Positions 20,231 to 28,985 are shown, counted from the stretch's first letter. The stretch is 64,000 nt of DNA from an uncultured Lachnospiraceae bacterium (GCA_947175055.1 CAMWLJ010000004.1:1-64000); one strand, 5' to 3'. Notes: generated by a model from the sequence alone, not told the origin. A program made the numbers and translations.

Positions 20231-21073
20231 TTACACAACCTTTAGAACCGCCGCCTGTGCAACCTTGTCGGCATCCTCTCTCGTATCTGCAACACACAGG
20301 AAACCCGAATTATGACAGAAGGAGAAAGTCTCTATCCCTGTCAATATACGCAGTTCTTCGGGTGTCTTCCCACACCATTCGGTCGGAAAAGGCTTCTTTA
20401 ATTTCAGTTCATTGTCATCCTTCGGCACTGCCTGGATTACATACCCTCCCCGCACTGACGGATAACACACATATAAGAACTCCGTTCCCCGTACAGCCTC
20501 TTTCCAAGGCATAGCCTTATGCAGCCACAATATGAACCCGGACTGACCCTGCATCCATATACGCACTTGTACAAATGCCTCTCTCTGTGCCCGTATTGTC
20601 CGGAATTTCGCTTCCAGAAGCTGTCTGGCCCACGCCACCGCTCCCTCAAATCGTTCCGTCTCATCTACATCCAACTCATTCCACTGCGGATTCCATCCAC
20701 TTACACACTGTGCCAAAACATGATACTTGCCCGTATTATCAGACTCATCCAACGGTTGTATAAAGTTCTCATCAAACTGCCTTGCATCCTCATCCTCCAG
20801 AACAAGACACCCATAAGCTTCCCACAGAAGTCCGAAAGCTGCATAAGGTATCCCGTTGCCACGAATACGCCTGCCTGCCTGATGATGATCAAACTGCCCT
20901 GCCCCAATGTCAAATACAATTCCGTCATAGTGTCCGGGCACTGCACTACCACGCTCAATTCTAATTGCAGGATTGAGCAGTAAAAGCAATGCAGATGAAA
21001 ATACATCATCTGCATGGAAAACCCCGTTATGGGTAAATGCCTTCTTAACTTTCCTAATATCTGGATAATTCAT
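20231..21073 (-). CDS. MYG1/UPF0160-family DHH-type exonuclease
   Basis: AFTHNGVFHADDVFSSALLLLLNP, FDIGAGQFDHHQAG, GIPYAAFGLLWEAYG; C-terminal CHNSGFLCVADTREDA. Confidence 0.88.
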   Translation of the reverse strand: MNYPDIRKVKKAFTHNGVFHADDVFSSALLLLLNPAIRIERGSAVPGHYDGIVFDIGAGQFDHHQAGRRIRGNGIPYAAFGLLWEAYGCLVLEDEDARQFDENFIQPLDESDNTGKYHVLAQCVSGWNPQWNELDVDETERFEGAVAWARQLLEAKFRTIRAQREAFVQVRIWMQGQSGFILWLHKAMPWKEAVRGTEFLYVCYPSVRGGYVIQAVPKDDNELKLKKPFPTEWCGKTPEELRILTGIETFSFCHNSGFLCVADTREDADKVAQAAVLKVV

Positions 21074-21174
21074 TTCTCGCTCCGTCCAAGCATGTATCTT
21101 CTATATGCGTATCATTATATTCTCTGCCCATCTCTTTTGCAACTGTGACTTTCATCAGTCTCTGCCCGGATATC

Positions 21175-23043
21175 CTATATCTCGATCAGCCACTCGTAGC
21201 CTTTCTCTTTCTTCCTGCGAACCAGCATGCCCAATTCAATCTCCACACAATCTGCTCCGATATGATCAAACAGTTTCTCCAATTCCTTCTCAATCTTTAA
21301 TATAGAAGCGTCAATGCTTCGTTTCTGCTTTTTCATCTCAAGTATTTTCCCTGCCAGATCCTGTGCCTTTTTATGAACATTGAGTTCATCCACTATTTTC
21401 TTTTCATTTGCACTTGTCATGGTACGGCTGGTGGGTATTGTGACATCCTTCTGTAAGTCACTGGATAACAGAATGGCATGAAGAACAGGCGAAGGATAGC
21501 AATTCTTACTTCTTTTGAAGTCACAGTTACAACCACATTCCGCCGTAATCTGTTTATATTGCTCCCGCAGCTTAACACAGCTAATCGGTTTATCCGGAAT
21601 ACGTCTGATAAAATGTTCCGTAGTGTTGTATTGATAGTTTAATGTATGCGACATTACCATATGTACGAATTGCTTACCGTCTTCTCCCAGATGTCCAAAA
21701 ACATACAACACTGACAACCTCTCGAAATGAGTCAAATATCCTGTCTTCACCGCTCTGTTGCACAGATATCCCATCAGCCTGCACCCTTTCAGTACCTCGC
21801 GGACATTTTCTGATATATCCTGAAACACACTTAAGTCTATCTCTGTCCTCTTTCCAACCGGCTCATCATGTTCTTTCAAATTGACTGCCAGAACTTTTTT
21901 CAGCGCGCTGAGAGAGTTTTTTGCAACACTGTCCAGAAATAAATTGACATTCCCTGCCTTTCTTCCGTCTTCGTCCAGAAAATACGATCTCTCTCCGGTC
22001 TTGATATGAAATTCCCACGGAACCTTGATCGTCTGTCCAAACTTACCCGCCTTAAGCCTTGTCTTATTAGGAAAAAATTCCAGTCCTGTTCCTTCCTCCG
22101 GCTTTCCTATTCTGCTCTCTATCACATCACAGAACATATTCGCATAGCGGACTGGTATCCACTCTGTCATAACAAGCCATACGTGATAACCCCGCCCTCC
22201 CGAATATTCTATGTAGCCAGTCATTCCAAACTCCCGATAGAGATTCAATATCTCATATGCTTTTCTCAGCACTTTCTTCAGATATGCCTTGTATTCTATG
22301 CTCGCACGATCATTTTGCAGTAATATCTTCTTGGATACATCAACATCCACTACAATATGGCGCACTGTACCATTAGGACGCTGTATACAAGTGCCTAATG
22401 TTATTTTACCGCACAGATGCTCGTACAATTTCTGAGTTGTCAAAGGATATGTCTGAATCTCATTCTGTCTCTTACCTCCGCTTCCAATTTCTTCACTGCT
22501 ATAAATGTCTTCCCTTCCTACAAACACATTCAACAGCTTCTCAGCACTGGATCTGTCGAAAATGATAACGTCATCCTCTTCGCCACCATCTGTCAGCATA
22601 ACACTGCCATTTGCATCACAACCCTTTTTCTCCAATCTTTCTTTTTGTTTCTGCCAGAATGCCGCTTTCCGGTATTCCTCTCTGTCCGTGTATAACTGCA
22701 TCAGTTCCACGGCAGTCTCAGCATTTTCCTCAATTATATAACTTCTATACAGATCAAGCAGTTCATTCACATTTTCTGATGATCTGCCTGGTCTATCCAC
22801 CGATTCCTCTTTTGTCCATATCTGATAGAGCTGTTCGTATTCCAGTAATTCCAGATCATCCCTCCGGCCATCCTTCCAGACCTGTGCAAGATACACTGCA
22901 ATGTCCTTACAGTCATTCGCAAGTTCTGGCCGCTGTCGCATCAGGCTCTCTTTCTTCCTTCCGGAAAATCTCACTACCACAACATACTCATATATGCAGT
23001 GTATCTCTCTCCCTCCGCGGAAATACTGCTCCCAACCTCCCAC
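21175..23043 (-). CDS. CRISPR-associated primase-polymerase (AEP superfamily, CAPP-like)
   Basis: FVGREDIYSSE...RHIVVDVDVSKK, GYIEYSGGRGYHVWLVMTEWIPV, GLEFFPNKTRLKAGKFGQTIKVPWEFHIKTG, C-terminal CGCNCDFKRSKNCYPSPVLHA; next to cas2/cas1. Confidence 0.85.
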   Translation of the reverse strand: MGGWEQYFRGGREIHCIYEYVVVVRFSGRKKESLMRQRPELANDCKDIAVYLAQVWKDGRRDDLELLEYEQLYQIWTKEESVDRPGRSSENVNELLDLYRSYIIEENAETAVELMQLYTDREEYRKAAFWQKQKERLEKKGCDANGSVMLTDGGEEDDVIIFDRSSAEKLLNVFVGREDIYSSEEIGSGGKRQNEIQTYPLTTQKLYEHLCGKITLGTCIQRPNGTVRHIVVDVDVSKKILLQNDRASIEYKAYLKKVLRKAYEILNLYREFGMTGYIEYSGGRGYHVWLVMTEWIPVRYANMFCDVIESRIGKPEEGTGLEFFPNKTRLKAGKFGQTIKVPWEFHIKTGERSYFLDEDGRKAGNVNLFLDSVAKNSLSALKKVLAVNLKEHDEPVGKRTEIDLSVFQDISENVREVLKGCRLMGYLCNRAVKTGYLTHFERLSVLYVFGHLGEDGKQFVHMVMSHTLNYQYNTTEHFIRRIPDKPISCVKLREQYKQITAECGCNCDFKRSKNCYPSPVLHAILLSSDLQKDVTIPTSRTMTSANEKKIVDELNVHKKAQDLAGKILEMKKQKRSIDASILKIEKELEKLFDHIGADCVEIELGMLVRRKKEKGYEWLIEI

Positions 23044-23060
23044 AATCTCCAGCCCTTTTT

Positions 23061-23231
23061 TCAGCTTCTCTGCATCAAAACTACCAGCTTATGATACAGT
23101 TCCCGATACTGCTGCTCCGTAATCCGACACTCAAATACACTATACTGCACACGCCGCCCGTAATCAGACAGTTCCTTTGCGACCTTATTACGTACTCTGT
23201 TGTCTGTAATATCATAACTGATCAAGTACAT
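23061..23231 (-). CDS. cas2: Cas2, truncated (56 aa)
   Basis: Minus-strand [59 protein letters not shown]; absent from the supplied ORF track. Confidence 0.85.
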   Translation of the reverse strand: MYLISYDITDNRVRNKVAKELSDYGRRVQYSVFECRITEQQYRELYHKLVVLMQRS

Positions 23232-24221
23232 GGCGTTTTCCCCAATTATAGGGCCGATATTCCTCTCCCTCGCTTACCGCTTTCTTCAGGCCTGCAATCT
23301 GATTCCGTATACATCGCCGGAAAGATTTCTCTCCGGAGGCTGTATTTCTGCCGTTCATCCAGCGCTCATACTCCTTGCAGAATTTTTTAAATCCGTCCTC
23401 ATTCAGAAGAATCCGTCCATCGTCCGGAATTTCAAAATCATACTTACCGATCATACGTTTATTAAAAAGGAGAATCACTAATCTGTCCACCACCGGCTGT
23501 CTAAACTCTTCCATCATATCCAGCGCCAACGACTTTCTGCCATATCGAATCCCATGCAGAAATCCCAGATACGGTTCAAAAGACTCGGCCTCCAACGCAT
23601 TGCACACTTCTTTTGTAAGAAATGTATATGCCAGACTTATGATCACATTGACGGGATCTTTCGGAGGTCTCCGGTTTCTCCCATGAAAAGGGAACTCACA
23701 TTTTAACATAGCGCCAAACGCCTTGAAATAAATATTGCTGCAGATTCCTTCTATTCCCAATATTTCATTGGGTGTCTGCTTACTTTCCAGTTCCATCTTA
23801 TATCTGGTCATCTGGGCAACATCCTTCCGCCATTCATAATCACTTTCCCTCCACGTATGTTCCTGAATCAAAGTAATCTGATTCTCAATTTTATTGTCCA
23901 CAATCCGTCTGGCCATCTCAATCCGCCTCTCCATATCCAGATAGAACTTATCTGCTCAAATCGTAAGAAGATGTTCTTGGACGAATCTGCAGCCGTCTGT
24001 CCCAGATAATTGCCGGAATAAGTAAAATGACTCACATCAATTCCCCGCTCCATCAGCATATGCAGTGTCTGCATTGTAATCTGAACATTACCAATCAATG
24101 CCATATTCTCTACATGGAGTATTGGTATATCCAGCAAAGTGGAGTTTCCTTTCTTCACCAGAATTCTCTCTCCCAGTTTCTGAACGATTGCACCCTGTTC
24201 TTTAATGTATAAAACTGCCAT
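23212..24221 (-). pseudogene. cas1: Cas1, split into two frames by an apparent 1-nt frameshift near 23935-23950
   Basis: N-part MAVLYIKEQGAIVQKLGERILVKKGNSTLLDIPILHVENMALIGNVQIT... (23868-24221); C-part MERRIEMARRIVDNKIENQ...LALDMMEEFRQPVVDRLVILLFNKRM (23212-23934). Confidence 0.88.
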
Positions 24222-24241
24222 CTGTTCTCCCCCATTTCATC

Positions 24242-25798
24242 TCAGAATCCTTCATACTTCCCATAGTTCTTCGATGTAAGAGGATTGATCCACTGAATAC
24301 TGTTAACATAAGTCTGAAAATTTACTCTCTCTATCCCACAGAAACTCTGAAATATCTCCAAAACAAAATCCTTGAACTTCCGATAGTCCACATAACCGAC
24401 TGGCCCAAGCCCATGAGCAAAAATAGAATTATTCCGCAAATACACCATGGCTCTGATCCGTTTTAGCTTATTAATCTCTCTTATGCCATCTGCATGAACG
24501 ATCGGATCCCCCAGAGCCATCAACATGATAAATCCTTCCAGCAGGGAAACCTGATCCGGCAAATATTCTCCACCCGGCTTTCCGAACAATTCCGTCTTAA
24601 TCTCCTTCACCTTTTCCATGAAAAGTTCAAACTGCTGCTTAGAATCCAACCCCGCATACTCCGGCTGATATTTCTTATCATACTTAATCTGACTGTAGTT
24701 CATCTGAGACACATACAAGCCGTACCGTGACATTCTTCTCTGCTCGATCATTTCCAATAACCGGTAAAACAGCAGAGTCGCCATATCGTACTTCTCCTGT
24801 TTCTCTCTGATACAGGCGCTTTGATACATCGTAAACATCAACGCATGCATAATGTTCTTAGATTTGATGATCTCAACATTACACCTTTTCTTAAGCATCT
24901 GTGGAATCTCGATCAAATGTCCCAGTATCCTCTCCTGTTTCTCCAACGCTTCGTAACAGTCCATCAAAAGAAAATGCCCGTGCATCAGCCTGTCCCGGCG
25001 TAACTGATGATTTAACTGTCTGATATACTCATAAGCCTCCCTGAATTCCAGCGCATCCCATGCCTCATATACTTTAGCCAGAAGATATACGAAATTCATT
25101 TGCTGGCGAATAGCAGGATCCGGTATGCTCTCCTTCAATTCTCTCAATTTCTCCTGAGCGCCTGCATAGTTGTACCTCTCAAATAATGCCAGTGCTTTCT
25201 CTATCTCAAAATCTCCAAATACTGCCAGTGGGTTGTCTATATAGAACAATGTCTCCGACCCCGGATCAGGCTTCCGGAAATCTGGCAGATAATCATTGGA
25301 ACCCACATATACCAACTGCACATCTATCATTGCTCCGGCCATTGCCGCTGCCGCCGACATCGCTTTGGTCCCTCCCGTAAAATCAATATACATCTTCCTG
25401 GGCTTCCCCCATCCGATGTAACACCGCTTAATCTCCTGATAAATATCCAATGGGCTGATCTCACTCACCTTACGCTTCTCATATTCTACTACTTCCAATT
25501 CACAATATTTAACAATCTTGTTCAATGTACTTTCTGTTTCTGTCGTATGCAGAAACAAAATCCGCTTCGGTCTTAACAACCTGATATTCAACACAATTGG
25601 TTCATAGGAAGTTCCCACTGAAGCTACCAGATACTCCACCTGCTCAAATACCTTATCTTTATTCCGCTCAATAAAGTCCTCCTCTATCAGCTTCATGAGA
25701 TTTCTCTCGTAAAATTCATCCGCAATCTGTCTCTGTTCGAATGTCTTCCTTTCTAACTGCTTCCATTCCCGTGCCTTCTCTTCCAGATTCCTATTCAT
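24242..25798 (-). CDS. Cas02710 (TIGR02710)-family CARF-HEPN CRISPR accessory nuclease
   Basis: CARF-like LVASVGTSYEPIVLNI and MYIDFTGGTKAMSAAAAMAGA; HEPN Rx6H motif RNNSIFAH. Confidence 0.85.
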   Translation of the reverse strand: MNRNLEEKAREWKQLERKTFEQRQIADEFYERNLMKLIEEDFIERNKDKVFEQVEYLVASVGTSYEPIVLNIRLLRPKRILFLHTTETESTLNKIVKYCELEVVEYEKRKVSEISPLDIYQEIKRCYIGWGKPRKMYIDFTGGTKAMSAAAAMAGAMIDVQLVYVGSNDYLPDFRKPDPGSETLFYIDNPLAVFGDFEIEKALALFERYNYAGAQEKLRELKESIPDPAIRQQMNFVYLLAKVYEAWDALEFREAYEYIRQLNHQLRRDRLMHGHFLLMDCYEALEKQERILGHLIEIPQMLKKRCNVEIIKSKNIMHALMFTMYQSACIREKQEKYDMATLLFYRLLEMIEQRRMSRYGLYVSQMNYSQIKYDKKYQPEYAGLDSKQQFELFMEKVKEIKTELFGKPGGEYLPDQVSLLEGFIMLMALGDPIVHADGIREINKLKRIRAMVYLRNNSIFAHGLGPVGYVDYRKFKDFVLEIFQSFCGIERVNFQTYVNSIQWINPLTSKNYGKYEGF

Positions 25799-25917
25799 TC
25801 TCTCTTCTATACCTCCCTGTCTTTTGATAATTTACACCCATTATTGATGCCTTTCCCAGATATTTACTTTCCTGATTCTTTTAATAAAGACATTATAGCA
25901 TGTACATAAAACAGAAC

Positions 25918-26307
25918 CTATGCAAACCGGGTATGTCTCCACGCTCCAGAATTAACAAGATAATAGACAATCGTTCTAAGCCAGCTTTCGGGCTGACAGT
26001 TCAGGGGGAATAAAGGAAGACTGAGGTGCAATACCGTACTGCTCTGTTCCTGTAAAGTACGAAGAGATTCCTCAAAAAAAATATGACTGCTGAAAAACCA
26101 ATGCTTCCACCTGTTTATCGTAGAGACTTCCGCCGGACAGGATTTCCTCGCCAACGAATCATTTTCCACTAATCCATCAGCTATCGTATCTAATTCATGA
26201 TGCTTATACGGTACCACAATATCCGGCAGTTCATGACTAATTCTCTCACACTCAAGACACCTTAGCCTTCTCACCACTAAAAAACGCAGGAACCATCCTG
26301 TTTGCAC
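25918..26307 (-). pseudogene. DUF6431-like small protein, frameshifted; upstream frame carries CPYCGGKFKVIGSRRRILC
   Basis: VVRRLRCLECERISHELPDIVVPYKHHELD; zinc-ribbon half in another frame upstream. Confidence 0.5.
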
Positions 26308-26489
26308 AGAATCCTCCTGCGGCTTCCAATCACTTTAAACTTACCTCCACAATAAGGGCAGTAAGACTCCTCCCGGCTTCTTACAAAAAAACCTGATCGG
26401 TTCCCTTCTGTTCAAGAAAATAATTACGAATAATAACCATATACATACCTCGACCTTCTTAAATAACTGTTAGTTTACAGATATTATCT

Positions 26490-27632
26490 CTATTTCGGTA
26501 AATACTGGTTCGCTGCTGCCATATATCTGTTACGAAATTCTTCTGCCAGACTGACGGGTTCCAAAATTCTCACCTCTGGACCGAATTTGAAAAAATAGCT
26601 TTCAGCCTGAAATTTTGAACAATGAAATTCATATACTTTGTCCTCTCTTTTATTTATATATAATGGCCGCAAATGCAATACTCTTTGGTACATCTTCTCG
26701 CCTCTGGATGTAAACTTCACTACCACTTTATAATCATTGCTCCCCACAGATATATACTGCACCCCCTGCTTCTTCATCAGCGCTATGATCAACTCAACAT
26801 TCTCCTTACTGATAAATGCCGGCTGTTCAAGCCTTTCACAGCTGGCCATGGAAGTCAGGCGTATAGCCCCAGGACTCCAGGTACCTTTCCTGTCATCACT
26901 CATAAGACCTGCCACATAATTGTACAGATACTCTTTGTCACGATAGCATCCCAGCACTTTCATGTACTTTATACTACTCTTCTTACTTTCATTTCGCCCT
27001 TTTTTCAGGAAAATCTTAAGCACTTTCTTATCCTTGACTGACATATCAATCTCGTCAACCATTTCTTTATAATAGATGCATTCCCTCTCTGCGTACGGAA
27101 GTTCTGCATATTCTTCGATAACTGCTTTTAGATAATGGGTAATATTATCTTTATAATACCTTTTTTCTGCCTGCCCATCCTCTGAAGCCAGATATTGTAT
27201 ATTATCCTTATCAATCCTGAAAGAAAATGAATTTCCTTTTTCCTTTAAACGCTCTTCCGCCTCTTCCATAAGATCCGACGCATACTTTTCTGTAAGTATC
27301 GAAAGGATTTTCCTCTTATCGCTAGACTTCACCCTCGTCAATAAATTATCATATTCAATTTCTTTATCATGTACTTTATTAGCAACAGAGGAATTTGCAG
27401 TCTTCCGAAAATTCCGAAAAATCTGATTTATAAAACCAGAAGGGATTTTATCAAGATTTCTCTGATCATCCTGAGGCAGAAAGACCAGCATATCATTCTG
27501 CAATACCAGATACGCATAATCGCTAACATTCATTCTTTGTTTGTTTTCTGCTCTGTCCTTCTCCCCTTTTTGCCACTGTTCGTATTCATTTTTCATTCCT
27601 TCAAAATTCATGCAAAAGCCTCCGCAATCCAT
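26490..27632 (-). CDS. WYL-domain (WYL/WCX-like) transcriptional regulator
   Basis: C-terminal RVLHLRPLYINKREDKVYEFHCSKFQAESYFFKFGPEVRILEPVSLAEEFRNRY; WYL-like DKEYLYNYVAGL; located in a CRISPR locus. Start may be internal (about 27611). Confidence 0.75.
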   Translation of the reverse strand: MDCGGFCMNFEGMKNEYEQWQKGEKDRAENKQRMNVSDYAYLVLQNDMLVFLPQDDQRNLDKIPSGFINQIFRNFRKTANSSVANKVHDKEIEYDNLLTRVKSSDKRKILSILTEKYASDLMEEAEERLKEKGNSFSFRIDKDNIQYLASEDGQAEKRYYKDNITHYLKAVIEEYAELPYAERECIYYKEMVDEIDMSVKDKKVLKIFLKKGRNESKKSSIKYMKVLGCYRDKEYLYNYVAGLMSDDRKGTWSPGAIRLTSMASCERLEQPAFISKENVELIIALMKKQGVQYISVGSNDYKVVVKFTSRGEKMYQRVLHLRPLYINKREDKVYEFHCSKFQAESYFFKFGPEVRILEPVSLAEEFRNRYMAAANQYLPK

Positions 27633-27734
27633 ATATGGAACAAAATTTCTTAAATAACTGAATATTTTAGCACATATAGGAACATATAGAATAAGAAATA
27701 TCCCCTGGCTCGTCCATCCGTCCTAAGTTATAGT
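27631..27734 (+). promoter_or_regulatory. Cassette-type promoter 1: GGAACA (27637), GGAACA (27679), TCCCCTGG (27701), -10 TATAGT (27729)
   Basis: Same elements and spacings as at 28839-28942. Confidence 0.75.
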
Positions 27735-27768
27735 AATATTAACAAAAAACAAGATAGGAGGAATTAAT

Positions 27769-27954
27769 ATGTTACTATTCGAATGCATTGCATTATGTAC
27801 AGGTTTAGGTGCAACCCTTGGCGGAGCAGTTGCCACTCTGACCGGAACATCCGTAGTTACCGGAACCGCTGTTGGTACAGTCGTTGGTGCTGGTACAGGT
27901 CTGATCACAGGCGTTGGTGAAACAATCAAGCACGCAGACGACTGTTTCATCTGA
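27769..27954 (+). CDS. 61-aa Gly/Thr/Val-rich hydrophobic (glycine-zipper) peptide
   Basis: Strong SD AGGAGGAATTAATATG; MLLFECIALCTGLGATLGGAVATLTGTSVVTGTAVGTVVGAGTGLITGVGETIKHADDCFI. Confidence 0.75.
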   Translation: MLLFECIALCTGLGATLGGAVATLTGTSVVTGTAVGTVVGAGTGLITGVGETIKHADDCFI

Positions 27955-28000
27955 TTCTCAAAAGTTTCCGGCTATGATTCCTGACCGAAAGGAGGAACAA

Positions 28001-28039
28001 ATGGAATCATATAATTCTCAATGGCCCACAGGCAAGTAA
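28001..28039 (+). CDS. 12-aa mini-ORF MESYNSQWPTGK with strong SD (AAAGGAGGAACAA-ATG)
   Basis: SD plus stop codon embedded in the terminator hairpin, as in the GIY-YIG gene. Confidence 0.5.
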   Translation: MESYNSQWPTGK

Positions 28040-28058
28040 TGCTGTGGGTCTTTTCTAC
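28025..28058 (+). terminator. Terminator of cassette 1
   Basis: CCCACAGGCAAGTAATGCTGTGGGTCTTTTC; homologous to 29307-29340. Confidence 0.8.
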
Positions 28059-28076
28059 TTTCCTTAATAGACATCT

Positions 28077-28558
28077 GCGATAAAATCCTATATTGGACTT
28101 CCTTCATTTCTACTACGCAGTTTATCGCATCAAGTGGGGATTATAATTAGTGTCAATGCCCTGTATCAGGTTTCCTTCATTTCTACGAAAGGAAGGTGAA
28201 AAATGATTTACCTAAGAAAATGTGTCAATGCCCTGTAGCAGGCTTCCTTCATTTCTACAAACTAAATATAAACGCTAAAAACGTTGTAAACTTCGTGTGT
28301 CAATGCCCTGTATCAGGCTTCCTTCATTTCTACAGGAACAACAGCTTTTGCAGCAAAGAATCATACTGCAATGTGTCAATGCCCTGTATCAGGCTTCCTT
28401 CATTTCTACAAAAAATGACACAGAGAATTAAAATGAAAAAAGTGTGGTGTCAATGCCCTGTAGCAGGCTTCCTTCATTTCTACCCTGATGATCCTGACCC
28501 TGATGATCCGGACCCAGATCCGTGTCAATGCCCTGTATCAGGCTTCCTTCATTTCTAC
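28077..28558 (-). CRISPR. CRISPR array: six 37-nt repeats (GTGTCAATGCCCTGTATCAGGCTTCCTTCATTTCTAC on plus), five 35-39-nt spacers, plus a degenerate seventh repeat at 28077-28113
   Basis: Repeats at 28150-28186, 28222-28258, 28297-28333, 28373-28409, 28447-28483, 28522-28558. Minus-strand transcription inferred: repeat then ends in ATTGACAC and degenerate copies lie at the distal end. Confidence 0.97.
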
Positions 28559-28838
28559 GCTCTTCCTCCAGAACCCGCTAAAATCAAGGGTTCTAACGGC
28601 CTATTTTGCATGTAATTGTCTGAACATTCTGACAATTATGCTTTTCGCATAGATTTTTGAGGTTTTCTATAAATTTTCTTTGTTTACCATTATACAACCT
28701 ATCTTGCCAGTCTTCAATTCTTATCTTCCTCTATCGATACATATATTTCTATAAACACCCTATATTGGCTGCCGCTTTCTTCAAAGAAAAACAAATACTA
28801 AATCCCATATCCGGCCAAAACAACCACTTCCCCAGTCC

Positions 28839-28942
28839 ACTATTGGAACACAATTAAATCGATAATTGTATATTATGGCATATATAGGAACATATATGAG
28901 AAAAAGTGTCCTCTGGAAACAGTCTATACTTTTGATTATACT
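28839..28942 (+). promoter_or_regulatory. Cassette-type promoter 2: GGAACA (28845), GGAACA (28887), TCCTCTGG (28909), -10 TATACT (28937)
   Basis: Same elements and spacings as at 27631-27734. Confidence 0.75.
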
Positions 28943-28985
28943 ATTTTTACAATCAAACAAAGCACATCAAAAGGAGGTACTACAG

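Noticed and set aside
22611-23390. 259-aa plus-strand ORF across the prim-pol/cas2 region
   Set aside because: Antisense to prim-pol, cas2 and cas1; low-complexity shadow translation.
27723-27950. Minus-strand 75-aa ORF rich in Val/Pro/Thr
   Set aside because: Antisense shadow of the glycine-zipper peptide; no SD.
28196-28615. 139-aa ORF with repeated CQCPVSGFLHFY motif
   Set aside because: Translation of the CRISPR repeats and spacers; not a protein.
28866-28985. N-terminal extension of the GIY-YIG ORF (MYIMAYIGTYMRKSVL...)
   Set aside because: Lies over the conserved promoter elements; the strong SD at 28975 supports the start at 28986.
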